Shown: positions 53,177-63,919, counted from the first letter of the stretch. The stretch is DNA of 64,000 nt from Chloroflexota bacterium (GCA_013388745.1 JACAER010000016.1:248001-312000), one strand, 5' to 3'. The notes: generated by a model not told the origin, from the sequence alone. Program-made: numbers and translations.

Positions 53177-53860
53177 ATGCGTGTGGAGATACAACGGGCA
53201 AGCGTGGAACAGGCCGCAGAAATCGCGGCGATCAAACGAGAAGTATGGCCGGATGAGTGGGCAGACGCGGCCTATCTGGCGGCAGTGGTGGCCGAACCCG
53301 ACCATGTGACGCATATTGGTTGGGTTGATGGTCTGGCGGCGGGGTTGGTCAGCGGGTTTGTGACGCTTGATGAAAATGGTGTGCGGCGCTGGGAGGTTGA
53401 TCTGTTGGGCGTTCTGCCGGCCTATCGCGGGCGGGGTCTGGCGATACGCCTGGTGGCCGCGAGCACGGCAAGCGGCTATGAGATCGGGGCAGCGATGGCA
53501 CGGGGATTGGTGGCTGTGGGCAACACGGGCAGCGAGAAAGCCTTCGCCCGCGCCGGCTATGGGATCGCGGCAGGAACCTGCGGTTTGTATGTATCTGACG
53601 GGGCAGCGGAAATGCAAAGTGGGGACGCGGCGGGCGCATATTTGCTGCCGGTGACGACCCTCAACTATCGTGGTATCTGGGTGGAAGGACGGATTACAGA
53701 GGCTGGGCTGTGGCAGGCACGAGCGGTGCGGACGCGCTATGGCTGGCAAATCGCAGGAGCGGTGATTCCGTTGGCCGATACGGTGGCAGCAGGAGCAGCG
53801 CAAGCAGCGGGGTATGCGCTGGTTGGGCAGTATCGCTGGTGGACTCACAACGGGCGTTGA
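53177..53860 (+). CDS. GNAT family N-acetyltransferase
   Basis: The 227-residue protein has the GNAT acetyl-CoA motif at about residues 75-95: VDLLGVLPAYRGRGLAIRLV, containing the Arg-Gly-x-Gly-x-Ala/Leu type loop, after the strand GLVSGFVTLD. The second half (about 125-227) is less typical and looks like a diverged repeat or a regulatory part. The acceptor substrate is unknown. The gene is divergent from the spermidine synthase-like gene, and its last 16 bases overlap the convergent DUF58 gene. Confidence 0.82.
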   Translation: MRVEIQRASVEQAAEIAAIKREVWPDEWADAAYLAAVVAEPDHVTHIGWVDGLAAGLVSGFVTLDENGVRRWEVDLLGVLPAYRGRGLAIRLVAASTASGYEIGAAMARGLVAVGNTGSEKAFARAGYGIAAGTCGLYVSDGAAEMQSGDAAGAYLLPVTTLNYRGIWVEGRITEAGLWQARAVRTRYGWQIAGAVIPLADTVAAGAAQAAGYALVGQYRWWTHNGR

Positions 53861-55098
53861 GCAAGGGCGCTGGTCAGATCGTCGCCGCGCTGGATAAGCA
53901 CGCTGGGGATACGTGCGGAACGCAGCATGGCGCGCAGCGGTTCGGAGGAAAATTGGCCGCCGAAAGAAGCCGGATCGACGAGGACGCACATAGGACGAAT
54001 ACCCTTGCGTCCCAAAACCTGTGCCTGCGCCACCCACGCCGAATCGAGCGAGGCGGTGATGATGACCAGTGTCGTTCCGCGCGTGAGAAAGTGTGTTTCC
54101 AGCGAAAGCGTTTGCGCCAGCGTGTAGGGCGAAAAGCTGCGGGCGACAGCCAACGTTTGCAGAATGCGCGAAAGCTGCTGTGGGCCGCGTTCGGCGTCGT
54201 AGATTTCGCGGTGGGGGGTGTAGGCGGCGAAGCCTACGGAGCGTTCGTCTTCAATAAAATATTGGGCGAGCGATGCGGCGATCACGACGTTGTATTCTTC
54301 AGTAGACGGCGGGATTTCGACGCCCATCGGGATAACCGGGCCGGTGCGGCCAATGCGCTGCACGCTGGGGTCTTCGACCAGCGCCGCGGCGGAAAAATCG
54401 ACCAGCAGCCAGACGTCCACCAGCGGGTCGATTTCAAATTCCTTAACCATCAATTCATCGCGGCGGGCGCTGCTGCGCCAGTGAATGCGGTTGAAGTTGT
54501 CGCCGGGCACATATTCACGCACGCCGGCAGCGTTGGTGGTGATGTAGTTGGCGCGTTTGCGCTGCGCTTCGCCGCCAGAAAGCACGCCCATCGGCATTTC
54601 AAAATGCGTGACAGGCACGGTGGCGGGATAGACGACGATACGCGAGGTCGCACCCAAACGACGCGGCGAGATGAACAGGCCGAAAGGGTCGCCGCTCAAC
54701 AGAGTGATCGGGCCGAGACGGAATTCGCCACGTGTCAGGCAGGGGGTGGACACATCCCAACGATATTTTTTGCGGCCCATCACGGTGGGCACTACTTGGC
54801 TGGCACGATGTCCCGGCAGATCGGAATGGTCGCGGACTTCGAGCCACAGTTTGGGAAGAAGCGATGTGTTGTGAACGGCGAAGGATTCTTCCATGCTGCG
54901 GCCAACCTGCGCACGGCGGGTGCGTGTGCGGCGGCTGATACTGATCCAGCGTACAGAGACCCATGCCCAGAGAAACGAGATGAGCAGCAGGCCGGCAAAT
55001 AGGTAGGCGAGGTTAAAGAAGAAGGCACGCCCGGTGAACACGCCGGTGAGCAGGCAAAAGATCAGCAGGAGATAAACGGCGTTACGGCGATTGGGCAT
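53845..55098 (-). CDS. DUF58 domain protein (MoxR partner)
   Basis: The 417-residue protein has two N-terminal hydrophobic helices (about 5-45) and then a soluble part with the DUF58 motif YVPGDNFNRIHWRSSARRDELMVKEFE near residue 210, which recurs in the family. A VWA-like fold follows. It starts six bases after the moxR stop. MoxR-DUF58 pairs act as chaperone-like or metal-insertion systems at the membrane in better-studied bacteria. The target here is unknown. Confidence 0.9.
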   Translation of the reverse strand: MPNRRNAVYLLLIFCLLTGVFTGRAFFFNLAYLFAGLLLISFLWAWVSVRWISISRRTRTRRAQVGRSMEESFAVHNTSLLPKLWLEVRDHSDLPGHRASQVVPTVMGRKKYRWDVSTPCLTRGEFRLGPITLLSGDPFGLFISPRRLGATSRIVVYPATVPVTHFEMPMGVLSGGEAQRKRANYITTNAAGVREYVPGDNFNRIHWRSSARRDELMVKEFEIDPLVDVWLLVDFSAAALVEDPSVQRIGRTGPVIPMGVEIPPSTEEYNVVIAASLAQYFIEDERSVGFAAYTPHREIYDAERGPQQLSRILQTLAVARSFSPYTLAQTLSLETHFLTRGTTLVIITASLDSAWVAQAQVLGRKGIRPMCVLVDPASFGGQFSSEPLRAMLRSARIPSVLIQRGDDLTSALAQRPL

Positions 55099-55103
55099 GG
55101 CGA

Positions 55104-56114
55104 TTAGCGGACGGTTGCGCCGGGCACCGGGGTGGTGGCGAGCACTTCGTTGACGATGGTGCGCGATGAGATGTCCTTGATACGGGCGGTGGTGCTGACG
55201 ATGACGCGATGGGCGAGCGTGACTTCGGCCAGCGCCTTCACATCATCGGGAATGACGTAATCGCGACCAGCCATGGCGGCGCGCGCCTGCGCGGTGCGGA
55301 AGAGGGCAAGCGAGCCGCGCGGGCTGGCACCCAGATAGACATCGGGGTGAGTACGGGTGGCGTTGACAAGATCAACGATATAGCGTTTGATTTCTTCGGC
55401 AACATAGATTTCGCGCACGGCCTGCTGCGCGGCGATAAGTTCCTGCACTGTGATGACCTGCTGCATAGCGTTGATGGGGTGTTCGTACTGCTGCGCCGAG
55501 AGAATGGTGACTTCTTCGGCGGGGGCCGGGTGGCCGAGATAAATGCGCAGCAGAAAACGATCAAGCTGTGCTTCGGGCAGCGGGAATGTGCCTTCGTATT
55601 CGATGGGATTCTGCGTGGCCAGAATCAGGAAGGGGTCGGCCATGGGGTAGGTGCGACCTTCGACCGTAACCTGGCGTTCTTCCATCGCTTCCAGCAGGGC
55701 GGATTGGGTTTTGGGGGTGGCGCGGTTGATTTCGTCGGCCAGGACGATCTGCGCCATGATGGGGCCAGGATGAAATTCAAAGGCGTCGGTTTTTTTGTTG
55801 TAGATGGAAACGCCGGTGATGTCGGAGGGGAGCATATCGGGCGTGAACTGCATCCGGCTGAAGATGCAGCCGATAGAGCGCGCGAGGGCTTTGGCGAGCG
55901 TGGTCTTGCCAGTGCCGGGGATGTCTTCGATCAGAATGTGCCCTTTGCAAAGCAGGCCGAGCACAGTGAGGCGAATTTCGTTGCGCTTGCCGATGATGAC
56001 CTGGCCGACGCTCTGAGCGATGCGCTCTGCCGCGTACTGAACGACCCCCGCGTAGCTGTTCTGGTTCGCGGCACGCGGCGTGCGCGACTGGGTCTCGTGC
56101 GGGTAATTTGCCAT
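55104..56114 (-). CDS. MoxR-family AAA+ ATPase
   Basis: The 336-residue protein has Walker [11 protein letters not shown] (65-74), a [17 protein letters not shown] segment, Walker B LADEINRA, the [22 protein letters not shown] sensor block, and [15 protein letters not shown]. It is the ATPase half of the MoxR-DUF58 module. The ATG at 56114 is preceded by GGAAACG. A TATACT lies about 85 bp upstream (near 56205). Confidence 0.95.
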   Translation of the reverse strand: MANYPHETQSRTPRAANQNSYAGVVQYAAERIAQSVGQVIIGKRNEIRLTVLGLLCKGHILIEDIPGTGKTTLAKALARSIGCIFSRMQFTPDMLPSDITGVSIYNKKTDAFEFHPGPIMAQIVLADEINRATPKTQSALLEAMEERQVTVEGRTYPMADPFLILATQNPIEYEGTFPLPEAQLDRFLLRIYLGHPAPAEEVTILSAQQYEHPINAMQQVITVQELIAAQQAVREIYVAEEIKRYIVDLVNATRTHPDVYLGASPRGSLALFRTAQARAAMAGRDYVIPDDVKALAEVTLAHRVIVSTTARIKDISSRTIVNEVLATTPVPGATVR

Positions 56115-56255
56115 GAAACGTTTCCTTACTGATTCTCCTGCAATGATTATAGCGCGTCGGGGAGTGGTACGGCCTCGACGCCTGCCCTACGCTTGGCACA
56201 CTGGTAGTATACAGGATATTGACGGTTTGGAGAGGGTGCAAAAAAGGGCGTTAAC

Positions 56256-56283
56256 TTGCCCTTTGCCTGAGGTTTTGTATAAT
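56256..56283 (+). promoter_or_regulatory. Promoter of the Roadblock gene, with inverted repeat
   Basis: TATAAT (56278-56283) lies 16 bp downstream of TTGCCC (56256-56261), with the ATG about 100 bp further on. An inverted repeat, AAAGGGC and GCCCTTT (56243-56249 and 56258-56264), overlaps the -35 and could be an operator. The leader holds a perfect CGTGCC/GGCACG hairpin (about 56298-56313). Confidence 0.6.
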
Positions 56284-56381
56284 AGGCGTAAAGAACGTGC
56301 CAGATGGCACGGCATTTTACTGTGCGAAATTCCAAAACGCTGTGAGAGCGCTTTTTTCCCCTTTGAGAGGAGTTCAACGCT

Positions 56382-56753
56382 ATGGCGAAATCGCGTACCG
56401 AATTGATGGTTGACCGTTTGCGCGACCTTCAATCGACGACCCCCGAAATTGAAGCGTCGGCGGTGGTCAGCGTCGATGGGTTGATTATGGCGTCATCGCT
56501 GCCAGCCGGTGTGGAAGAAGACCGCGTCTCGGCAATGTCGGCGGCTATGCTCTCGCTGGGTGAACGCATCTCGACAGAACTGGGGCGCGGCTTGCTCGAT
56601 CAGGTGTATATCAAGGGCAAGAACGGCTATGTGATCCTGATGTCTGTCGGCGACGAGGCGGTGTTGACGACGCTGGTACGCGAAGGCGCGAAACTGGGCT
56701 TGATCTTCTTGGACATGCGGCGCACGGCGGATGATCTGGAAAAGCTGGTCTAA
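56382..56753 (+). CDS. Roadblock/LC7 domain protein
   Basis: The 123-residue protein is a single Roadblock/LC7 domain with the typical order: LRDLQSTTPEIEASAVVSVDGLIM, a helix with SAMSAAMLSLGERI, and ILMSVGDEAVLTTLV. Bacterial Roadblock proteins, such as MglB, act with small Ras-like GTPases. The nearest small GTPase gene here is at 60268-60795 on the other strand. It has its own promoter and is followed by a strong terminator before pyrG. Confidence 0.92.
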   Translation: MAKSRTELMVDRLRDLQSTTPEIEASAVVSVDGLIMASSLPAGVEEDRVSAMSAAMLSLGERISTELGRGLLDQVYIKGKNGYVILMSVGDEAVLTTLVREGAKLGLIFLDMRRTADDLEKLV

Positions 56754-56796
56754 GGCGCTGCATTGAGCCGAACAGCAACCGATATGGGCGGGTCAA

Positions 56797-56830
56797 CGGC
56801 GGGGGGTAAGACCTCCCCGCCGCACTTTTT
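56797..56830 (+). terminator. Terminator after the Roadblock gene
   Basis: CGGCGGGG / CCCCGCCG (8 bp) with a loop of about 10 nt, followed by CAC and TTTTT, placed between the Roadblock gene and pyrG. Confidence 0.75.
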
Positions 56831-56844
56831 GTTAGTGCTAGTGA

Positions 56845-58542
<1,698 letters not shown>

Positions 58543-58552
58543 AGGAATGACC

Positions 58553-59593
58553 ATGAGTGTCGAGAGTTTTGTGCGTGCCATGCCCAAGGTGGAATTGCAT
58601 CTGCATCTGGAGGGAGCGTGGAACAAAGCGACGCTGCTGATGCTGGCGGAAGACAACGACGCCCGCGCGCATCTGAAGCATTTTGAAAATTGGGTTAAGC
58701 TGCTGGATCAGCCGGATTACGGCAAACTGGACATCATGACCCGCACCATCAGCCAGTGGCTGCAATTCGACGAAGATCTGACGCGCCTGGTGTACGATCT
58801 GGGCGTGGATCTGTATAAGCAGAATGTGCGCTATGCCGAAGTCAGCGTAATGCCGGGACTATATGGACATATGGGGCTGACGCTGGAAGCAATGATGGAC
58901 GCGCTGAACGATGGGCGTGACCGGGTGCGGCGTGGGTGGGGAGTGCAGATGAATTGGATTCTGACGTTGCAGCGCGATGACGCGCGCAAGGCCGAAGAAC
59001 TACTGCGTTTCGCCGGGACGGCCTCAGCGCGCAAAGCCGGCGTGGTGGCGATTGGGCTGGCAGGCCGCGAGAACCCGCAGCCGGTCGCACAGTTCGAGCG
59101 TATTTTTAAGAACGCTGAGAAGCGCGATGTTGCCCGCGTACCCCATGCGGGCGATGTGCAAGGGGTCAGCGCGCTGCTCGATACGCTCAAGCTGCTGCAT
59201 CCTGATCGTGTGATCGAGGGTGTGGGAGCGGCGGACGCGCCCGATGTGCTGCAAATGCTGACAGAAGGGCAGATCGCGCTCGATGTATGTATGGCGCGCG
59301 CACTGTGCATGAACGAGGTGGCGAGCTATGCGGCGTTCCCACTGCGGCGACTGCTGGATGCAGGCGTGCGGGTGCTGCTCAGCACGGATATGCCGAGCTT
59401 CCACAAGACAACCCTTTCTGATGAATATCTGGCGGCGGTGGAACACTGTGGGCTGACAATTGACGAGCTGCAAAGCGTAGCGCTGAACGCGGTGCATGCC
59501 AGCCTGCTGCCGCTGGAGCAGAAACAGGCGATGGCCGCAGACTTTGGTGAAGAATTTGCGCGGCTGCGGGCGGAACATTTGCAGACAGCGTAG
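58553..59593 (+). CDS. Adenosine deaminase-like protein with altered catalytic residues
   Basis: The 346-residue protein belongs to the amidohydrolase/adenosine deaminase family: VELHLHLEGAW (His16, His18), WLQFDEDLTRLVYDL, YAEVSVMPGLY, HAGD at 198-201, and STDMP at 277-281. The usual zinc ligands (two His at the start, His198, Asp279) are kept. But where adenosine deaminase has HAGE the Glu is Asp201; the catalytic His of the RIGHG motif is Glu222 (RVIEG); and the conserved DDP is DMP. Adenosine deaminase activity is therefore unlikely as written. A different substrate or a structural role is possible. The ATG at 58553 (GAGGA seven bases upstream) is preferred over that at 58547. It is probably cotranscribed with pyrG. 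Confidence 0.85.
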   Translation: MSVESFVRAMPKVELHLHLEGAWNKATLLMLAEDNDARAHLKHFENWVKLLDQPDYGKLDIMTRTISQWLQFDEDLTRLVYDLGVDLYKQNVRYAEVSVMPGLYGHMGLTLEAMMDALNDGRDRVRRGWGVQMNWILTLQRDDARKAEELLRFAGTASARKAGVVAIGLAGRENPQPVAQFERIFKNAEKRDVARVPHAGDVQGVSALLDTLKLLHPDRVIEGVGAADAPDVLQMLTEGQIALDVCMARALCMNEVASYAAFPLRRLLDAGVRVLLSTDMPSFHKTTLSDEYLAAVEHCGLTIDELQSVALNAVHASLLPLEQKQAMAADFGEEFARLRAEHLQTA

Positions 59594-59616
59594 AGCAGCA
59601 GCTACCAACAGACCAG

Positions 59617-59653
59617 ACAGGGGCGATTTTGTTCGCCCCTGTTTGCGTTTTTG
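59617..59653 (+). terminator. Terminator after the deaminase-like gene
   Basis: CAGGGGCGA / TCGCCCCTG, a perfect 9-bp stem (59618-59626, 59633-59641), followed by TTTGCGTTTTT. It also lies directly after the stop of the convergent hsp20 gene, where the minus-strand side has no T-run. Confidence 0.72.
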
Positions 59654-59654
59654 A

Positions 59655-60134
59655 CTATTCCGTCATCTGGACGTTGATGATGTTGGGGCCGGTATCCTGC
59701 ACTTTGGGCAGGGTAATAGTAAGCACGTTGTCTTTGAGGCGCGCTTTGGCTTCAGTGGCTTTGACCGCGCGCGGGATTTGCAGCGTGCGCGTGAATTCGC
59801 CGGTGCGCCGTTCGCGATAGAGATAAGCCGCTTCGGGGATGTCGGTGTTGGGTGAGGTGGTGATTTTGATGGTGAGTGTGTCGCCGGTCATGGCGACTTC
59901 GACAGACGCGGGCGCGGCGGTATCCAGGGGCGCGGTGTGGATAATTACGGCGTCGGCGGTTTCATAAACGTCGAGGGGGGGGTAATTTTTCGCGCCGGGG
60001 CTGATCGCTTTGGTGACAGAGCCGCGTATTGTAGAGCTCAGTTCGCGCGCGGCGGAAGTGATTTCGGCCAGGAAGTCGTTGAGGCCCGTGTCGCGGGCGG
60101 GTGTGTTTTCGACAGGTTCAGGGGAAGACATCAA
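59655..60134 (-). CDS. Hsp20/alpha-crystallin small heat-shock protein
   Basis: The 159-residue protein has a typical alpha-crystallin domain at about residues 52-145: LDVYETADAVIIHTAP, VAMTGDTLTIKI, the YLYRERRTGEFTRTLQIP block, and ARLKDNVLTITLPKV. It should bind unfolding proteins without ATP. The N-terminal 50 residues are flexible. The ATG at 60134 or 60131 has AAGGAG upstream. Confidence 0.93.
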   Translation of the reverse strand: MMSSPEPVENTPARDTGLNDFLAEITSAARELSSTIRGSVTKAISPGAKNYPPLDVYETADAVIIHTAPLDTAAPASVEVAMTGDTLTIKITTSPNTDIPEAAYLYRERRTGEFTRTLQIPRAVKATEAKARLKDNVLTITLPKVQDTGPNIINVQMTE

Positions 60135-60234
60135 ATGCTCCTTGATAAGGGGAGAGAATCGGCGATAAGAGGCGAAACATCTTCTACGAGGTAATACGGG
60201 TTTGGCGGGCGGCGGGTTGCGCGGGCAGATAATG

Positions 60235-60259
60235 AAAAAAGCCGGCGCGGGGCCGGCTT
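60235..60259 (-). terminator. Terminator after the small GTPase gene
   Basis: On the minus strand AAGCCGGC / GCCGGCTT (8 bp, 5-nt loop) ends in a run of T residues, about 10 bp after the GTPase stop. It is the likely end of the whole PP2C-to-GTPase transcript. Confidence 0.82.
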
Positions 60260-60267
60260 GCGGGAGT

Positions 60268-60795
60268 TCAGGTGGCGCGTTCTTTTTTCAGGAGTTCGAC
60301 CATTTGCAGCAGCACCTGACGCACGCTGGATTTTTGGGTGGCGACGCAGGGCATGACCGTGACGTTGGCGTTGGCCTTTGTGCCGCGTCGCACTTCGGTC
60401 AGGTTGGCCGCGCCGGGCAAATCAGTTTTGTTGGCGACGACCAGATGAGGGACGTTGACAAGGCTGGAGAACTGGTCAATCAGTTCGGCGGCTTCGGGGA
60501 AAGAGGGCTTGTCGGTCGCGTCTACCAGGACGACAAAGGCGTTCATTTCTGCCGAGAGGATTTCCCACATGAAGTTGAAGCGCGTTTGTCCGGGGGTGCC
60601 GTAGAGATAGAGCGTATCGCCGCCGAGAGCCGTGCGCCCATAATCCATCGCGACGGTGGTTTCGGCTTTGATGCCACGATCTTCGGTCGTGATTTTTTTC
60701 TCAGTCGAAACGACAGGGATATCGGAGATGGTTTTGATGAATTCGGTTTTGCCCGAATTAAAAGGGCCGGTAACGACAATTTTATAGGCAGACAC
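60268..60795 (-). CDS. Small Ras-like GTPase
   Basis: The 175-residue protein has P-loop GPFNSGKT (10-17), a switch region ending in TTVAMDYG, GTPGQ for the G3 loop and NKTD for G4. It resembles the small GTPases paired with Roadblock proteins in bacteria, such as MglA and the CvnD group; KIVVTGPFNSGKT is the characteristic start. Its switch II reads GTPGQ instead of DxxGQ, which may change nucleotide hydrolysis. The GTG at 60795 has AAGGAGG five bases upstream. It is the last gene of the minus-strand signalling series and may act with the Roadblock protein at 56382. Confidence 0.88.
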   Translation of the reverse strand: MSAYKIVVTGPFNSGKTEFIKTISDIPVVSTEKKITTEDRGIKAETTVAMDYGRTALGGDTLYLYGTPGQTRFNFMWEILSAEMNAFVVLVDATDKPSFPEAAELIDQFSSLVNVPHLVVANKTDLPGAANLTEVRRGTKANANVTVMPCVATQKSSVRQVLLQMVELLKKERAT

Positions 60796-60881
60796 AAAAC
60801 CCTCCTTGAAGGGGGCACACTCTCGCAGTATCAACTATTGTACGTTGAAACGTAAGTCGTCGCAAGGATTAGCAGCAGCGG

Positions 60882-61634
60882 CTAGGTGGCGTTTGGCTCC
60901 TGTTTGCGCTTGAAATCGATGAAGCGATAACCGACTCCGCGCTCGGTGAGAATATATCTGGGATGCGAAGGGTCTTCTTCGATTTTTTCGCGCAGGTAGT
61001 TGACATAGAGGCGGACGTAGTGCGCTTCGTCGCGGTACTCGTAACCCCAGACTTTGGCCAGCAGTTGGTCGTGCGGCACCGTCCAGCCGACGTTTTCGAT
61101 CAGATGGTAGAGCAGGCGGTATTCGGTGGGGCGCAGCTTGATATGCTGGCCATTGACGATGACTTCGCGGCGGTTGAAATCGACGCTGAGGCGCTCGTCA
61201 ATTTTGAGCACGGCCTGTTCGGGCGAGGTGCTGGGCATATCGGCGCGGCGCAGGACGGCTTTGATGCGGCTGCTGAGTTCGCGCGGGCCGAAAGGCTTGG
61301 TCACATAGTCGTCGGCGCCGAGTTCCAGGCCGTAAACTTTATCGTTTTCCTGACCTTTGGCCGTGAGCATAATGACGGGGATGCTGGAGAATTCGCGCAG
61401 CATACGGAGGGTTTCGAACCCATCGAGTTCGGGCATCATGACATCAAGGAGCACCAGGTCGGGCAGCATGGTGCGCACCATTTCGAGCGCTTCGATGCCG
61501 CTGTGGGCTTCGACGACCTGGTGGCCTTCGAGTTCGAGGTTCATGCGAATGAAGCCGATCATGCGCGGCTCGTCGTCAACGACGAGGATGCGTTTACTGT
61601 CGCGTTGATGGCTGCGAGGAAGCTTGACAGTCAT
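60882..61634 (-). CDS. PhoB/OmpR-type response regulator
   Basis: The 250-residue protein has a receiver domain (residues 16-130, phospho-accepting Asp64 in LLDVMMPE, Lys near TKPFG) and a C-terminal winged-helix DNA-binding domain ([20 protein letters not shown], then [15 protein letters not shown] and GYRF). No histidine kinase gene is adjacent, so its partner is elsewhere or it works with the Ser/Thr kinases of the region. It lies 47 bp before the GTPase gene and eight bp after the 81-residue protein. Confidence 0.95.
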   Translation of the reverse strand: MTVKLPRSHQRDSKRILVVDDEPRMIGFIRMNLELEGHQVVEAHSGIEALEMVRTMLPDLVLLDVMMPELDGFETLRMLREFSSIPVIMLTAKGQENDKVYGLELGADDYVTKPFGPRELSSRIKAVLRRADMPSTSPEQAVLKIDERLSVDFNRREVIVNGQHIKLRPTEYRLLYHLIENVGWTVPHDQLLAKVWGYEYRDEAHYVRLYVNYLREKIEEDPSHPRYILTERGVGYRFIDFKRKQEPNAT

Positions 61635-61642
61635 GGCGAGTT

Positions 61643-61888
61643 TTATCCACGGAACAGCATCGGGAATTCTTGTTCCTCTTCGGCGCTGGGGAGTACCTGC
61701 ACATAGTTAATACGCCACCAGGGGAAGATGACGGTCGTGACACCTTCATCGACCCAGGCGAATTCTTTATCGTTGCGTTCGCGCGGGTTTTTGCAGATGA
61801 TCGAGGTGTCTGTCGGCTTGGGCAGTTCATCTACCTCGCCTTTAACCGGTTCCTGGTTAATCACATGAATGAGGATGGTAATGGCCAT
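61643..61888 (-). CDS. Small protein of 81 residues, unknown function
   Basis: This small protein has a compact central region ([20 protein letters not shown]) with a paired Trp and a hydrophobic strand, and it ends in an acidic EEEQEF. There is no signal peptide. I have seen similar short sequences in Chloroflexota genomes but cannot name a family. Its position between a zinc-ribbon/FHA gene and a response regulator, with gaps of only 17 and 8 bp, supports a real gene in the signalling operon. Confidence 0.65.
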   Translation of the reverse strand: MAITILIHVINQEPVKGEVDELPKPTDTSIICKNPRERNDKEFAWVDEGVTTVIFPWWRINYVQVLPSAEEEQEFPMLFRG

Positions 61889-61905
61889 AATGTCTCCGAA
61901 AGAGC

Positions 61906-62409
61906 TTATTTGAAATAAACGTGGGCAACAAGCTTGCCGAAACGGATTTCGTCGCCATCGCGCAGGACACGCGGTTGATCGGGGATCAGGCGCTGGCCGT
62001 TGAGATGGGTGCCGTTAGAACTGCCCATATCGATAAGCGTGAGAGTGTCTTCGCTGCGCTCGATCGCAGCGTGCAAACGCGAAACACCTTTTTCTAGCGC
62101 ACCATAGGGGGTCAAGTCAAGATCGGGTTTTTGTGTGCTGCTGCTGTCTGAGCGGCCAACGACGGTGCGTTTGGTAGGTTGTAAGATGATGGGTTCGGCG
62201 CTGTCGCGGACGTGAATGATGATGGAAGAGGCCGGGTTAAAACGCGCGGTGCCCCAGGTTGCTTTGGCGGCGAGGTCTTTTGCGCCTTCGTCGATTTTGC
62301 GGGTAGGCAGGGTGGCATTGGCCTCAGCCTGGAGGTTTTTGCCACATTCTTCACAGAAAAGCACGCCGGGGCGATTTTTGTAGCCACAATAGGGACAAAC
62401 ACTGGTCAT
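61906..62409 (-). CDS. Zinc-ribbon FHA protein
   Basis: The 167-residue protein begins with a four-Cys zinc ribbon (Cys5, Cys8, Cys19, Cys22) and ends in an FHA domain (about residues 80-167) with VVGRSD, VSRLHAAIERSED, and MGSSNGTHLNG, the phosphothreonine-binding loops. It is a small cytoplasmic phospho-reader and overlaps the J-domain/VWA gene by four bases. The Ser/Thr kinases and the PP2C phosphatase in the window could supply and remove its ligand. Confidence 0.92.
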   Translation of the reverse strand: MTSVCPYCGYKNRPGVLFCEECGKNLQAEANATLPTRKIDEGAKDLAAKATWGTARFNPASSIIIHVRDSAEPIILQPTKRTVVGRSDSSSTQKPDLDLTPYGALEKGVSRLHAAIERSEDTLTLIDMGSSNGTHLNGQRLIPDQPRVLRDGDEIRFGKLVAHVYFK

Positions 62410-63905
62410 GAGTTATCCTCGGTAACGGAGCCGGCCAGCAAATAACGGGTATGGAAACGGAGGGTTTTGCTGCCGCGATCGGATAAGTTGCTCGTATGGG
62501 CGACGCGGCGCGCTTCAGCCAGGGCCTGGTTGGCGAGTTCTTCTTCGCCCATATCGAGCAAACGGGTGGCTAAATTTTCCAGACGGCGGGTGGCTTCGGC
62601 TACGTCGCCGCGTTCGAGCGCCTCGCGCGCGCGTTCCTGCATTTTGTAGAGCGTGAGTTTGCCGAGGGCGTCCATGATGTTAGCGGGCGGGTTATCCGGC
62701 TGCGGTTCCTCGACGACATCAACCGAAATGTCTGAAAGCGCCTGGAAAGCCTGTGGCTCGTTGGTGAGGATGTCGCCGTTGGCCATGATACGCGCCAGGG
62801 AGCGGAAACCGAGCGTAATACCCGCTGGAACCTGTAACTGGAAAAGCACACTGATAGCGCGATTGGCCTGTAAACTGCCGACCGGGATAAAACCTTCTTC
62901 GATAGTAAGGGGCTGAGGATTGGGCGAAAGTTTGAAGGCCGATTCCAGGACAATATCTGGGTCGGGGGCGATGGAGAGTCCGACACGCTCGGCAAAGGCG
63001 TAGGAAAGTTGGCGCACGTGTTCGTTGAGAAAGCGCACGACGGCGCCGGCCGAGTCGATGTAGGCGGAAGTGCCGCCGGTGGTCGAAGCGATTTTGTCGA
63101 GGAATTCGTCGTTCCAGTCGTGTCCCAAGCCCATTGCGCTGATGCCGATGCCGTCTTTATGGGCCTCTTTTGCGAGTTCCAGACAGCGTTCCTGATCGCC
63201 GAAGGTGTGCCCATCGGTGAGGAGAATGACACGGTTGACGAGGCGTGGGCCGAGATATTTGCGGTTTTGCTCGACACCGGAAGACAAGCCATGAAAGATT
63301 TCTGTGCCGCCAGAGGCGCTCATCAGACTCACACGCGCTTTGAGGGCCGGTTTGTCGCTGACATAGGTGGCGGGAATGATGACTTCCTGGCGGTCATTGA
63401 AGGTGACAACGGATAAAATGTCTTTAGGCGTGAGGTTGTCGATAATCTGGTGCGCCGCGACCTTCACTTTATCGAGGCGTGTGCCGTTCATGGAATTACT
63501 GCGATCCAGCACGAGTGTCAAATTGAGGTTGGATTCGCGCTTTTGCACTTCATCGCGGATACGCGGGTCGGCGGCGATTTCGGCGAGCAGATACATGACC
63601 TGCGGATCATCGAGCGGCGTGAGCGACTGGCGACTGGGGGTCACACGCAGGGTGAAGTAGGCATTGTTTTTGCCTTTTCCCGTGCGAATACGCAGCGTTT
63701 CCTCGTCGTAGCGCTGGCGGCGCACGGGATCGAGCAGCGTTTCATAGGCCTGGGTGATGCTCTGGAATTGAGCGGCAGCGCCAGGGCTATTGCGATTGGC
63801 ATCGGGGTGCAAACGCCGGGCAAAGCGACGATAAGCCGCCTTGATCTCGTCGGATGAAGCGTGCGGCGAAATCGCCAGCAAGCCATAATAGTCGAGGTCA
63901 GCCAT
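62406..63905 (-). CDS. J-domain-VWA fusion protein
   Basis: The 499-residue protein has an N-terminal DnaJ-type J domain (residues 4-70, with HPD at 33-35) and then a von Willebrand factor A domain from about 128, whose metal site Asp134-x-Ser136-x-Ser138 (LDRSNS) is intact, as is ILLTDGHTFGDQ. The last 150 residues form beta-rich and helical parts. The J domain usually recruits DnaK; joining it to a VWA domain is uncommon and suggests a scaffold that brings chaperone activity to a VWA ligand. No dnaK is in the window. It overlaps the FHA gene by four bases and follows the PP2C phosphatase gene by 14 bp. Confidence 0.9.
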   Translation of the reverse strand: MADLDYYGLLAISPHASSDEIKAAYRRFARRLHPDANRNSPGAAAQFQSITQAYETLLDPVRRQRYDEETLRIRTGKGKNNAYFTLRVTPSRQSLTPLDDPQVMYLLAEIAADPRIRDEVQKRESNLNLTLVLDRSNSMNGTRLDKVKVAAHQIIDNLTPKDILSVVTFNDRQEVIIPATYVSDKPALKARVSLMSASGGTEIFHGLSSGVEQNRKYLGPRLVNRVILLTDGHTFGDQERCLELAKEAHKDGIGISAMGLGHDWNDEFLDKIASTTGGTSAYIDSAGAVVRFLNEHVRQLSYAFAERVGLSIAPDPDIVLESAFKLSPNPQPLTIEEGFIPVGSLQANRAISVLFQLQVPAGITLGFRSLARIMANGDILTNEPQAFQALSDISVDVVEEPQPDNPPANIMDALGKLTLYKMQERAREALERGDVAEATRRLENLATRLLDMGEEELANQALAEARRVAHTSNLSDRGSKTLRFHTRYLLAGSVTEDNS

Positions 63906-63919
63906 AGGCCGGCAACCGC

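Noticed and set aside
53134..53235. Longer N-terminus of the spermidine synthase-like protein
   Set aside because: It would overlap the divergent GNAT start, and a TTG with a ribosome site at 53133 gives a clean start before the first helix.
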